Shown one piece after another: positions 12,080-24,107 of a stretch of DNA of 64,000 nt. Every line of letters begins with the position of its first letter. Within the stretch, counting starts at the first letter, position 1. A program made the translations under genes and the position numbers. The stretch is from Warburgia ugandensis (taxonomy: Eukaryota; Streptophyta; Magnoliopsida; Canellales; Canellaceae): assembly GCA_035236585.1 (NCBI GenBank), contig CP141132.1, forward strand, positions 41,047,880 through 41,111,879, in the 5' to 3' direction. The notes beneath the pieces were generated by a model, which saw only the letters and a list, made by a program, of their open reading frames with translations, did no database searches and was not told the DNA's origin.

Positions 12080-12338
12080 GAGTTTGATCTTATATTAATA
12101 TTGGATGGTTTCTTAATGACCATCCTATATTCATTTGAATATAGGATCAATTTTTTTTAAATGTCCTATATTAATTTAAATAAAGGACAATTTTTGAAAA
12201 ATGATCCTATATTCAAATAAATATAGCACATTTTTTCAAAAACCATCTTATATTCATATTAATATAGGATGATTTATTTAAAATTGTCCTATATTTTATT
12301 CATTATATAAGATGGATTTTAAAAAACGACATATAGTG
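12080..12338 (-). repeat. CACTA-type subterminal repeat block ending in TAGTG
   Basis: Short repeats in both orientations, built on ATATAGGAT, GTCCTATATT and ATATAAGATGG, fill 12100-12315. They are followed by AAAAAACGACATATAGTG, whose reverse complement begins CACTATATGTCG. Read leftwards, this is the expected order of a CACTA 5' end: terminal CACTA, then subterminal repeats. The core ATATAAGATGG also occurs in the cluster at 18.2 kb. The element implied would extend to the left of 12338, so it faces away from TNP2. It may be a second CACTA or an internal repeat copy. Confidence 0.55.
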
Positions 12339-12599
12339 AAACTTCACTTTCGTTAGATATGTCCCTATGCTTGAATTTTGTTTGAATAATAAAAGATAAT
12401 TTATTATTAACTGTCTCATATGAATTGAAGTAGTTTTACCAGTTTTTAATCCTTAAAGTCTTAAAAACCTATGAAGTGCAGAGGTTACTTCATCATTTAT
12501 TTCATTGACCTTTAACTAGTGTTTGGTATGACACACGATGTGTAGACTTAATTAATTAATTAATTCATTTTTCATACATCACATGATATAAACACTTTA

Positions 12600-15500
12600 A
12601 TTTGTCTCCTCATATAGAATAAGATTCCACCCAAGAACCCTCCTCACAACCACATGCACATAATGCATCTCACTCTCTTCAATTAGATTGATTGATGGCA
12701 TTGTTGTAGTGATTGAAGGGTAATCAATTGTTGTGTCACCTAGGTCATCTTCATCATAGATGTCTCTTGGGGAGGCTAGTAAAATAGTTGACCATCTCAT
12801 ATCATATTCATCTTGTACATAAAATACCTATTTTCTTGACGTGCCAAAATAAACTAGTCGTTTTGATAGCCGATCTTATTGAGGTCAACCAATGTCATGC
12901 CAAAGGCATTGGTTCTTATGATATCTTTGTTGTGTTCCACCCAATCACACTTAAACACAACCATAGTTCTGCAAGTATAATCCAGCTTCCATATCTCGTG
13001 TATAACCTTGGAAAATGTATTGTTAGCTACAATTGGGTTGTTGTCCATTGAACTGGAAAATAAAATGGCTTTAGCAACTAAGTTGACACCACTACCTTGT
13101 TGTGCTCTTAACTTATCACAATCTTTTGTGTGAAAGCGATACCATTGATGGCATATGCAGCATACTTTATTACTTTTGGTCAAGGCCTCATTGTCATCCA
13201 ACCTAGGCATTCATAAATTTTATGACCTGGAACATCTTATTGATCTAAAACTTGTATATAATAATATATTAATTAAAATGATTAATTAATGTATACGTGC
13301 ATATACTATTATACAAATCAATTAATTATTTCAACATAGAGCACTATTCAACGTAATTAAATATGTTTTGATGAAGCCAAGTTGTGAAGGAACGACAATG
13401 CTCATCTTGTAGCCACTTTTCTTTCCATGCATCTCTTGGATACCTCTATTTTAGGAAGTCCATGTGCATACTACACAATGATTAGAGATGAAAATTAAAT
13501 AACGTGCCTACGTTAATAATAGTACATTATGTACGTACCCTTTACTATACATATATATATGCCTAAACTTTGGCAACGTTAATGATTCAATTAATTAATG
13601 TGAATGAAACAAAAGAGCGAACATTAATTATGTACTCAATGTATGGTAGAACTTCATCAACTTTAATATTATATAAGACATAAAGGTGTGCTTGGTCCCA
13701 TTCCTTATGATCAACGGTCAACACACAACCACTGGATAAAAGTTCACTAACTCTTGGATCAATTAATGCACCTGAATATTTCTTTCTTAGGCTCCAATAG
13801 CATCCACTCCTAATAAAGACTTAGTGTAAAACCCACTTCTTTTGCAATGTAACATTTAGTAATACACTCCTTGGCCTATTATGATTTTGTACATACCTTG
13901 TAACACCTTCATGTACCTTTCAAATGGGTACATCCATTGCAAATAAATAGATCCACACAACCTAACCTTATCAATGAGGTGCACTGTTAAGTGTACCATG
14001 ATATAGAAGAAGGAAGGTGAAAAGATTGTCTCAAACTCACATAAGGTTGTCACTAATTGCTCCTAAATTTCTTATAATATAGAAGTATCCACCACTTTCT
14101 TGCACAAAGTATTAAAGAAGTAGCAGATTTTTGTAATAGATCCTCTAAGTTTATTTGGTAGCAATGAATGTATTGGTATGGATAGAAGTTGTTGCATGAA
14201 TGCATGACAATCATAAGACTTCATCCCCAACAGTTTTACCTCTTCCATGGAGACAATGTTTCTAAAGTTTGAAGAGTACCTATCTAGAACTTTGATATCT
14301 AACAAAGTTTTACACACTATTCTTCTCTCCTCTATACTAAGCATATAAATTTCTTTAGGCAAGTATGTTCCTCGGCTGCACCTATCCCTTGAATGCAACC
14401 CTTTTTTCAAACCCATTGCCATGAGATCCATTCGAGCTGAAAGTCCATCCTTTGTTTTTCCCAGCATGCAAGTAAGGTACCAGTCAAGTTCCACAGAACA
14501 TTCTTCTCAATGTGCATGACATCAAGCACATGCTGCATGTGTAGAGATTTCCAATACACAAGTTCAAAGAATATTGAGTTCTTCTTCCAATAGCTTTTAG
14601 AGTTGCTTTCATTGGTATGTGAAGTTGCCTTCTTCTTCTTCCCCCATGATACATTAAGATTCTCAACTATTTCCAATACTTGTCATCTAGTCATGCTCTT
14701 TGGAGGTGTCCTAGTCTCCACACCACCATCAAATTCTCCTTTAATAAAATGGTATGGATGCTTTCTATGCAGCCATCTTCTGTGACTTAGGAATGCCATC
14801 TTCCTACCATATTGAAGTTGTGTGGCACAAGTTTGGTAACTACAAATAGTATAGGCATTATATCCCTTCATTGTGCCTCCAACCACATTACTGTATGTAG
14901 GAAAGTCACTTATTGTCCATAGTAGTACAGCCTTAAGGATGAATGTCTCTTTCGTGTATGCATCATGAGCTTCAACCCCTACTTCCCACAATGTCCTAAG
15001 GTCATTGGTCAATGGAGCCAAGTACACGTCAATGTCATTCCTAAGTTGCTTGGGACCCAATATTAACATAGTTAGCATCATGACCTTCCTCTTCATGCAC
15101 AACAATGATGCAAGGTTGTAACAAACTATTATAACAGGCCAACAACTATACCTGCTACTCATTGAATCATGAGGATTAATCCCATCTATAGATATTGCAA
15201 GTTGTAGGTTTCTACGTTCTTCTTCAAAATCGGGCCACATGAAGTCTATAAGCTTCCATGCAAGGCAATCTAATGGATGGCCTAAATAGCTATCACCCAC
15301 TCTCTCCTTGGCATGCCATAATAGTTTCTTCGCTATTTCTTTAATACGAAACATTCTTTTGAATCTTGGAATAAGGGAAAATACCATAGGACCTTTGCAG
15401 GGACATCTTTCATTTGCCGATCACTTGAATTCTTCCTCATCTTCCATCTTAAATGTCCACAATTTGGACATATAATTTTGTCTTTGTGCACCTTTCTATA

Positions 15501-16119
15501 CAAGATCTAATCAATGGGGCAGACATGTATCTTTTCATTCTTTAGCCCTAGTGTAACCAATGTTTTCTTTGCCTCCCATGTTGACCTAACCAATCTGTTC
15601 TCCTTGGGTAGCATTTTACTAATGACTTTTAACAATCCTATAAAACCATGATTAGAAATACTAAATCTTGACCTCACATTATAAAGTTCTACTACTGCCG
15701 ACAACTTCGTATAATCTGTATGCCCAATGTACAATGGCTCATCAGCTTCCTCCAATACAATTTGAAATTGTATTGGGTCATCTTGGAAGTCATTGTATAC
15801 ATCTTGAAACATACGTGCAGCTGTTCTACTATCTTCACCACTTCCTAGAGTGGTTTCTTTTTCATTTACACATTCAACTTTGCCGAGGGCCTATGAGGTA
15901 CCACATCTAGGGGCGATAGCTTTCATTGACTCCATTGAAGCACATATGTTCTCTCAAGTCACCAACCGTAACCTTTGTTAGGTTTCCACATCTTGCACAT
16001 AGACATCGCATTCAATTACAATCACCACCTACCCTAAGTGCAAACCCAATGAACTCTTCCATTCCCTCCTCATATTCCCATGGTGTTCTTTTCACATGCA
16101 TCCAAGTATATTTGTCCAT
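12600..16119 (-). pseudogene. CACTA transposase, TNP2 type
   Basis: Minus-strand domains appear in the usual TNP2 order. The transposase-associated N-terminal domain begins with the Met codon at 16119 (MDKYTWM) and includes a CLCARCGN metal-binding part. Then come the helical region (15812-15507), a CPNCGHLRWK zinc motif (about 15470), and the Tnp2 core with IDGINPHDSMSS, GPKQLRNDIDVYLAPL and VLLWTISDFPTYSN (15387-14683), continuing through LDVMHIEKN (about 14530). DUF4218-like sequence follows (about 14330-13860, with PSFFYIMVHL and WMYPFERYMKVL). DUF4216-like sequence (13210-12854, with YRFHTKD) and a C-terminal part (12800-12600) close it. The family makes the transposase that cuts at CACTA ends. 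An in-frame stop after GGDCN, a stop at 15507 and frameshifts near 14.45 and 14.05 kb disable it. The region 13.2-13.86 kb probably includes introns. Confidence 0.85.
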
Positions 16120-16396
16120 TTTGTCCAAAAGTACAAAGACTTTCTAAACATGAAAAGATTATAATAACAAGGGTTAAGCATTTAACCAAATACTTGGTGT
16201 GCACATAAAATATACAATATTAGTAAAAACATATATAATTAATATATATTAGAGGAGTCAGCATTCAAGTCTAGGATTGGAAAAGTAAGAATGAAGCAAA
16301 ACCATGATGAATCCATGCACATAAATGTTCACACTGATCCATACATAAATATGAATATATCATACAAATACAAGAAGAAAAAAGAAAAAGAAATTT

Positions 16397-17989
16397 TGTG
16401 ACGACCCGGGTTTTCCCATGCATTATTAAATACAATATCTAATTCCTAAGGCACGATGCATCCCTATTTGAAAACCATTTTCATGAAAACCATGCAATGC
16501 AGCAGAAAATCTATAGTTTTAAACTCATTTGGAAAACCCTGAGTGTCATTTGCTTTCACAACAATGAAAGTAGTTTTTGAAAAACTTCAGAAATCATAAA
16601 TGTTTTTCCTCTGGTCTATCCAGTCCCAGTACACAGTCCAACTGTAAATAAATTCAAATACATGTCCAAAGGGTAAAGAGTTTACTTACATGTATAATTG
16701 TCTCCTGTTTGATTCACTTGCTCATAGCACTAATATCTCCTGAGGCGTCTTCTATTTGTGAGTGGAACTATCCTAAAAAATGTTAAGGATAGGGTGAGTA
16801 TATACTATACTCAGTAGGAGTCTATCACTACTAGTTTTACAATGCATGCTATGTTTAAAATCATATGCTCTTTAAAACATGTGCATGTTCAAACAATCAT
16901 GTTCAATATCGATATTAAAAACCACTGTCAAATTGGAATACTGACGACTTAAAGAATAGCATAATCCAAGTCGAAAGTATATATATATATATCATAAACA
17001 TAATGATATGCTTAGATGCTCAACTGAATCCAACTCATGGATATCTGGTATGGTTGACCAACCTCATGTCATGCCATATGCAATGCAATAAATCCTCAAA
17101 CCATAGGGTCCAACTATACCCACGACCTCACGCCATGTGGTCCCCGGGTACCTAGGGACATAGGGTCATATGTCTCCACGGGACATATGACACTTCGACC
17201 CAGTGCCGTGACACCAGTGGTAGCCCCCTGTACCACATGCAGTCGAAGGAGGGACATGCCCTTTTTGGGTGTGGTACCCATCCACCTAATAGTGGTAGAG
17301 GCTGGAGGCTAACCCAGACATCTCAGCATAGTGCCCACGAGCTTATTAGCCCAAATCATATAGGATCAAACAAGCGAAAACCTCTTTTTCAAAACCTGTC
17401 CTCTTTGGGTCCCTCACAAGTGGTGTCATTGCAGAGAAAGGGAAGAGACGGGAATGGGGAGACGGGAATGGCCGGCCTGACACAGGACTGGCCATTGCCG
17501 GACATTGCAGAGAATTGGGTTGAGACGGGTTTTCGATTTTTTCCGGAAACCCCAGTCCCAAAATCCCCGAAAAACTTGTGTTTTGGGGAGGGGGAAGCTG
17601 GGGTATTTATAGCTTTGCTATGGCGGTGCCGCCATTGGCGATGGTAGAAACCTCTAGAAATGGGGTTTATGGAGAGGTCTAAAGGAGGAAGACGACAGGG
17701 GGTGCCGTTATCAAAATGGCCCCCTACATTTTTCGTTCTTTTTCGTTTTCTGTTTAAATTACAGAACTGCCCCTGATCTTTAAATGGCCATAACTTCTTC
17801 ATACGAACTCCGTTTTTGGCGTTCTTTGAGGCGTTGGATTCCATTTTTTGAGTAGAATCTAATTGTTACACGTTTCCTCATAATTTACTTCATTTAATAT
17901 TTTAAATAAGGTAAAACATTCAACACATTTCTTTTCCCATAGAATGTTCAATTTTTGTTAAAAATAGTGTAAATTGCTCGGGTATTACA
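16397..17989. mobile_element. Solo LTR B1 (1.6 kb, shortened copy of family B)
   Basis: It starts TGTGACGACCCGGG and ends CGGGTATTACA, and is flanked by ATTT on both sides (16393-16396 and 17990-17993). It matches 48281-51029 at both ends but lacks about 1.1 kb present there: after GGGTCCCTCACAA the two copies part and rejoin at GGGGAGACGGGAATGGCC. No internal coding region or primer site is present. It lies between TNP2 and the right CACTA end, so it inserted into the transposon's 5' region. Confidence 0.8.
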
Positions 17990-18159
17990 ATTTTATACCC
18001 ATAAACAACAAATAAAGTAAACATATGACAAAGTATAAGAATGAACACTACCCAACCAATATCAATTGAGAAAATACAAATTCAAGACAAAGAGCATGTA
18101 AATCCAACCCAATTTTCGAGTCTTCATCGAAGAAGCCAAGAGTCAATTGATCTTCAACT

Positions 18160-18255
18160 TATAAAACATGAAAATATAAGATGGTTTCTCATAACCATCT
18201 TATAAAATTTTTATATAAGATGGTTGTATTAAAACCATATTATCTTTCTAGCCTT
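18160..18255 (-). repeat. Putative right terminus of the CACTA element
   Basis: Inverted copies of ATATAAGATGGTT occur near 18177, 18200 and 18222. About 45 bases further, at 18272-18276, a TAGTA (possibly a decayed TAGTG) lies where homology to Athila RNase H on the minus strand breaks down. The terminal base change, and the lack of the other end for a 3-bp duplication test, keep this tentative. Confidence 0.4.
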
Positions 18256-20200
18256 ATGAAACCCAAATTTTAGTAGGAGATGGCATACAACTTCTTATCC
18301 TTTCTTTGTTGTAAGACTGCTCCTATAGCATAGTCACGTGCATCACACATTATTTGAAAAAGCATTTTCCTATTAGGTGGCTACATGATAGGTGCAATGG
18401 TCAACTTATCCTTTAGCTTAGTTAAAGCTTCTTGACAATCAGGAGTCCATTCAAATGGGGTGTCCTTAGTTAGAAGGTTACACAATGGTTTAAATATTGC
18501 ACTAAAATCTTTTATAAAACTCCTATAAAATCTTGCATGCCCTAAGAAGAAGTGAATGTGTCTAACTATTTGCGGGGTGGGTAAATTAGAAATTAGATCA
18601 TTTTTTGCTTTGTCTACTTCTATTCCTTTTGATGAGGTAATGTAGCCAAGCACAATTCCCTTGGGAACCATAAAATGACACGTCTCCTAGTTTAACTTTA
18701 GTTTTTTCTCTTCACAACGATGTAGGACTTTTCTCAAGTTTTCCAAAAATGTATCAAATGAATCACCAAAAATTGAGAAATCATCAATGAAGACATCTAA
18801 AAAGCAAGGTACAATGTCAATGAAGATACTAAGCATGCATCTTTGAAATGTTACAAGAGCATTACATAATCCAAATGACATTCTTTTATAAGCAAAGGTA
18901 CCAGAAGGACAAGTGAATGTAGTTTTTTCCTGGTCTTCGGGTATGATTTCTATCTAGTTATATTTGGAATAACCATATAGAAAATAGTGGAACTTTTGTC
19001 CTACTATCCTTTCCATCATTGGATCGAGAAAGCATAATGAGAAGTAGACCTTTGAGTGATAGCATTTAACTTTCTATAATCAATACCCATATGCCAACCA
19101 ATCATAACTAGAGTAGGAACACGTTTTTTATTGGTGTTGAGGACAATTGTCCCTCTAGATTTCTTATTACCACTTTGGTTTGACTGACCCATTAGTTGGC
19201 ACTTATGGGGTAGATGATTCCCACATCCTACAATTTAAGAACTTCTACCTAACTATATTTTTTCTGTTTGGATTTAGCCAATGCTGGATTTGATAGGATC
19301 GCTTGGTATCATCTTCCATATAAATTATATGGGTGCATATTAAATGGTAAATTATTTTAATATCTGCGAAGGTCCAGCCTATAGCTCCTTTGTACTCTTT
19401 TAAAATCTAATTTAACTTCTCCTCATGGGATGCTTCTATTTGGGAGGAGATAATGACATGAAAAGTGTCTTTCTCCTATAATTATGCATACTTGAGATTA
19501 GTTGGTAGAGCTTTTAATTCTAGTTTAGGAGGTTCGACTGAAGATGGAAAGGGACTAGATTCTCTTAGTGGAAATTCCTCGAACCGAGGTCACCATTTTG
19601 CTGTCTCCATAATAGGAAAATAATCAAGGAGGGCACTAACTTCCTCTATTAGTGCATCCTCATGGAATTCATTAAAATAGGCCAAACAGTCGTGAAGTGG
19701 ATTTGTTAAGGAAGATTTAACAAATTGATATTGCACAATTGAATTTATCATGTAGTCACTTTGCAAGTCATCAATAGATTCTCTTTGATGCTTATAGATG
19801 TTAAAAATGTTCAGTTCTAGTCTCATATTTCCAAACTATAGCTTCATCGCACCATTTCAGCAATTGATTAAGGCATGGTGTGACTAAAAGTGGTTGCCCA
19901 AGAATTATCGATATTTCATTCCTTTCATTCAACATAGGTTTTCTATCCAGAATTAAAAAGTCTACTTAAAAGTAGAATTGTTCTACCTAGAGAAGTATAT
20001 CTTCTACTATCTCTCTTGGTGTTTTGATAGATTTGTCAGCTAGTTAGAGGGTAGCGGAAGTTGGTTTAAGTTCTCCCAAATGTAGCTGCTCGTATACCAA
20101 ATACATTAGTAGATTAACACTACATCTTAAATCAAGCAAAGTTTGATTTATCTTATAGTTGCCAATTATACAAGTGAGAGTTGGGCAACCTAGATATTTA
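18256..20200 (-). pseudogene. Athila-like gypsy pol remnant (RNase H start, RT, linker)
   Basis: On the minus strand, 18671-18381 reads GIVLGYITSSKGIEVDKAK and ends in the RT connection (FLGHARFYRSFIKDF). 18881-18687 carries MSFGLCNA and the RT catalytic FIDDFSIFGDSF. The start of RNase H (CDARDYAIGAVL) lies at about 18370-18256, where the frame is lost at the CACTA edge. 19826-19590 (NPLHDCLAYFNE, EEVSALLD) matches the protease-RT linker of the plus-strand Athila element at 40650-40770. The family makes the polyprotein for reverse transcription and integration. Many stops and frameshifts are present, and the rest of RNase H, integrase and the 3' LTR are not seen, presumably displaced by the CACTA insertion or lost. 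Confidence 0.75.
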
Positions 20201-20599
20201 CATTTAGGTGGTGTGTGTTGCTAAAGGATCAAACTAACTTGTTCAATCAAGAAAGCCTTCTTGTGTACATTCAAATTTTGTTTAATAGGGCAAAGGTCTT
20301 TCAAAAACTTAACTATGATGAGATATGTTTGATGGCGTCCAAGATTGGAATGTTGATCATGAGTTATTTAAAAATATCTAATATCTCATCATTGGAAGCT
20401 ACCTTAGGAACTTGATATAGCTGTTATGGAAAGAGAAGTGGGGTGGGACATGGGTCAATGAGAGGTTGAGGTTTATCTACAATATCCTCAATGATAGGCT
20501 TTTTGTTCGCTTGAGGAATCTCCTAAGTTTTATCAGCCTTAGTGAAACCATTCTTTTGAAACACCTTTCCATGTTGAGGAGTGGTGACTGAATTAGTTT

Positions 20600-21920
20600 G
20601 TTCCATGATCAAGCTTGAAGAAGCCTTTTTCCTAGCCACATGTGCACCCTTAGGGTTCTCTTGTGGTTAGGTAGGAAATTTCCCTTCATCCAAGGTTCGC
20701 TAGAATTGTGTGAACATGTTTTCATGTCACTCATAGATGCTTCAATTCGGGCATTTTGCCTTTCCTGGTTTTGAATGAACTGGTGAAGGTTATCTCCCGC
20801 TGACCTCTTTGGTGGAGGCATATATGGTCCAGGAGTAGGTGGTCCTTGGAATGTTGTGATTGTGGGGTTTTCTTGAGTAGGGTTTGCAATACTTTCACAA
20901 ATACTGCATACTTGTTTGACCTTCTTAGAGGTAGCTTACCCCATTTCTATGGCCTCTACTTTCTAGCTAGGGAAGCTATCTTTGCATTCATGTCATCCTT
21001 TTCATTCATGGCATAAATGCCTCCCTTAGATGATGTTTTGGGCTTTGTCCAATCTGCCTAGGTTTGAGTACTCACAAGTAGCAATTCTAAGTACTCTTGT
21101 GTGCTTTCTAGTTATTTTTTTAAAAAGTTACCATTGCACATCATTTCTACAAGCTGGTGCTTTTTGGAATGAGTCCTTTGTAAAAGAAGCTAATAGTGGG
21201 CCATTTGTATCCATGATGCGAACATGTCAGCAACAAATCCTTGAATCTTTCCCAACATTGGTAGAAGATTTCTTTATCCTTCCATGTAAAGTTCATGACA
21301 TTTAGACAAAGAGTATTGGTTTTATGGGTTGGGAAGAACATTTTCAAGAACTCCCTTGTCATGTCATGCTAGGTTCATATTGAACCTATTGGAAATGCAT
21401 TAAACCACATCTTATCTTTTTCCTTCAAGGAAAAAGGAAGTAGCTAGACCCTTATGATATCTAATTTGATATTTTGTGTGCATTGTGTAGTGCGCACTTC
21501 ATCAAAAAAATTTAAGTGCAGGTAAGGACTCTCACTATCCATCACATGAAATTTGGGAAGTAATTGAATTAATCTCATCTTTAATTCAATTGCACCTACA
21601 ATGTGAAGTAGAATGACACATGAAGATAATCTTGTAACGTTCTCCCATGAGGATGTTCGTTATTCCAATTGTCCTCATGTTGACTATTTAAATCTTATTC
21701 CCTTTGTTGAGTCCTTCTCAAATTTCTATACGATGGTGGATTATTCCTCCATGGTGGAAGATCCTCATCATCCATGCAACATGCTGGTCCATCGTTATAA
21801 AGAATTTGAGTATCAGTTTCATCTTTGTTATTTATGGGAGATGGATTATCCCCTTCATCAACTTGATTTGCCATTGTGGGCAACTAATCTTGGTATATCT
21901 TGTGTTGGATTGGTTTGACT
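20600..21920 (-). pseudogene. Athila-like gypsy gag remnant
   Basis: Minus-strand 21362-21147 reads REFLKMFFPTHKTNTLCLNV and then CWERFKDLLLTCSHHGYKW. This is the conserved retrotransposon gag block (KF...FP..KT, ..ERF..LL..CPHH) also seen in the plus-strand Athila copy at 38730-38900. 20821-20609 is a downstream gag part with a predicted coiled-coil character (NLHQFIQNQERQNARIEA). 21883-21695 may be the N-terminal part. The protein forms the virus-like particle in this family. It is broken by several stops. No 5' LTR follows: the RTE remnant begins soon after 21.9 kb, so the element is truncated at its 5' end. Confidence 0.7.
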
Positions 21921-22160
21921 AACCTTATGGTCTCGTTGCATATCCAATGCATACAATAAACGTTTTTTTAATTTTTAATTTTCTTTTTTGAAAGCTAGAC
22001 TATATGAAGCAACTAAAGATGATGAACAAACAAAGGACACAATTAGCAAACTCATTGCTAATAAGCTAAAAGTAAATTTGATTATCTTAATTTATATAAA
22101 GGGAGTAGCTTTTAAATTAACCTAATATAGATAGCTCCTCTCTTTCAGACTTGTACTATT
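21921..22160. other. Junction between Athila remnant and RTE remnant
   Basis: AT-rich, no motif or gene seen. Either the truncated Athila 5' side or flanking DNA. Confidence 0.3.
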
Positions 22161-22169
22161 GCTTACTGG

Positions 22170-24107
22170 TTATATTCTTGCTATATCAACGAATTCACAC
22201 CCTCCTTAGTTACCATAGGTAATTTGAGTCACAGGATGTGTTGGCAGAGCTAGTTGTTTAAATACAGGTCATTGAGTGATAGTAGTTCATCTCCATCCAT
22301 TGATTACACTTGGGGCCACTGGTGTGATAGTAGTTTCCCTCCATCTAAGAGGGTCCTACGAGCTTGAAGGCTTCTATAGGTCTCATCATCATCAAGACCT
22401 TATCCAAATTAGGGATTGGCAACATGAATCTTATTCCTCCATTCCTCTCTATTAAGTACCATGACTTTATTTAGTCCCAAAGTTTTTAAATCTTTTCTCA
22501 CCACTTCTATCTGCGTTCTTTTAGGCCTTCCCTTGCCCTTTTAGAACCTTCTACTTGCATTACCTCACTCCTTGTAACTTGTGATGTTTTCAATTTCTTT
22601 GGAAATGTCCAAACCATCTAAATCTAATCTACCTCATCTTGTTACCTATTGGTGCTACTCCTAAGTTTCCTCTAACATTTTCATTCCTAATTGTATCCTT
22701 TCTTATCTTTACACTCATCATCCTCATTTCCACAAAACTCATCCTATGAACATGATGTTCCTTAACTACCCAACACTTTAATCATAGAGCATGGCCAGCC
22801 TTATGGCCATCCTATAAAATTTTCGTTTTAGTTTGAGTGGCACCCTTCGATCACACAAAACTCTAGATGCACATCTCCATTTGTTACAACCCACTTGGAT
22901 TCTCTAGGTAACATCCCTCTCAATCTCTCCAGTCTCATGAATCATTGATCCTAAGCATCAAAAGTGGCCTTTTAAGGGGACTTCTTGGTTATCAATCTTA
23001 ACTAGTGTTCCACTCCTACTCCCCTCACTAAAATTGCATTCATATATTCTATCTTCGTTCAATTGATTTTAAATCCTTTAGATTCTAATGCTTCTCTCCA
23101 TAACTCTAACTTTGTGTTTACACCCTCCCTTGTCTCATCAAGGAAGGCTATATCATCTTCAAATAGCATGCACCATGGAATCTCCTCATGTAGCTGTTTT
23201 GTTAACTCATCCATAACCAATGTGAAAAGGTATGGGCACAATGCCGATCTGTGATGCAACCCTATAGTGAAAGGAAAATCACCAATCTCACCGCTAATGG
23301 TCTTAATATTTCTTACTGCTCCCTCATACATGTCTTTAATTATGTCTACATACCCCCATGAAACCCCTTTCTCACCCAACACCCTCCATATTAACTCTTT
23401 AGGGACTCTATCATAAGCTGTCTCTAAGTTGATAAAGACCATGTGGATATCTTTCCTTCTCTCCCTATATTTCTCTATCAATTGTCTTAGTAAGAAAATA
23501 GCTTCCATGGTAGATCTCCCGCGCATGAAACTAAATTGGTTCTTTGATACACTTGTCTTATGCTATAGCCTCTTCTTAATCACTCTTTCAAAAAGTTGCT
23601 TATAAGTTTGATCCCCCTATAATTAGTGTAACTCTGTATGTCTCCTTTATTCTTATAAATTGGTACAATAGAGCTTTTCCTCCATTCATCCAAAATTTTC
23701 ATTGATTTTATAATCTTGTTAAACAACTTGGTCAACCAAACTACTCTAGTATCTCCCATGAGCTTCGAAACCTCTATTGGTATACCATTAAGCTCCATTG
23801 CCTTTCTTGATTTCATATTTTTTCAAGGCCACTTTTACATCAGGTATTCTAATCCTACATTCATATTTATAATGTCCAATGTTATTTAGGTTTACAGTAC
23901 TTTTGATCCATATATTCTTAAAGCCATTATCATTTAACAATTTTTGCAAGTAAGTTTCCTACCTTTGTTTGATCTTGTCATGTTTGAGTAGTACCCTTTG
24001 ATTATCACTTCCAATGCTCCTAATATGATCTAAGTCCTTACCCCTCTGGTCTCTTATTTTTGAAAGTTTTAAACATGTCTTTCTTACCTTCTCTTGTTCC
24101 TAGTCTA
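22170..24107 (-). pseudogene. RTE-type LINE reverse transcriptase remnant, copy 1
   Basis: Minus-strand reading gives the endonuclease-RT linker (LGTREGKKDMFK, about 24105-24070), then GIPIEVSKLMGDTRVVW (about 23790) and KSSIVPIYKNKGD. The main RT block at 23526-23059 has [26 protein letters not shown], and the catalytic block as [18 protein letters not shown], where the family usually has FADD. The post-RT region (GSMI, WVVKEHHVHRM, RFRWFGHFQR) runs to about 22.4 kb, then a 3' UTR. The family copies itself by target-primed reverse transcription. Upstream endonuclease is absent (5' truncated), and stops plus frameshifts are frequent. Assignment to RTE rather than L1 rests on this plant-typical motif set. 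Confidence 0.8.

Larger units (their letters stand above)
2252..18250 (-). mobile_element. CACTA (En/Spm) DNA transposon, degenerate, with nested solo LTRs
   Basis: Two minus-strand pseudogenes typical of plant CACTA elements lie in tandem: a TNP2 transposase (16119-12600) and a PTTA plus Ulp1-like gene (about 10205-2252). Upstream of TNP2, at 18160-18245, is a cluster of short inverted repeats built on ATATAAGATGGTT, as expected just inside a CACTA terminus. The right edge abuts interrupted Athila RNase H coding sequence near 18250. Solo LTRs A1 (2627-7725) and B1 (16397-17989) inserted later. The left edge was not found. The repeat block at 12080-12338 leaves open that two CACTA elements are joined here, so treating this as one unit is an inference from gene order and orientation. 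Confidence 0.6.

Noticed and set aside
17237..17844. Open frames of 136 and 151 codons on both strands of LTR B1
   Set aside because: They lie in LTR sequence and overlap each other antisense; the similar frame in B2 is differently broken, and no domain is present.
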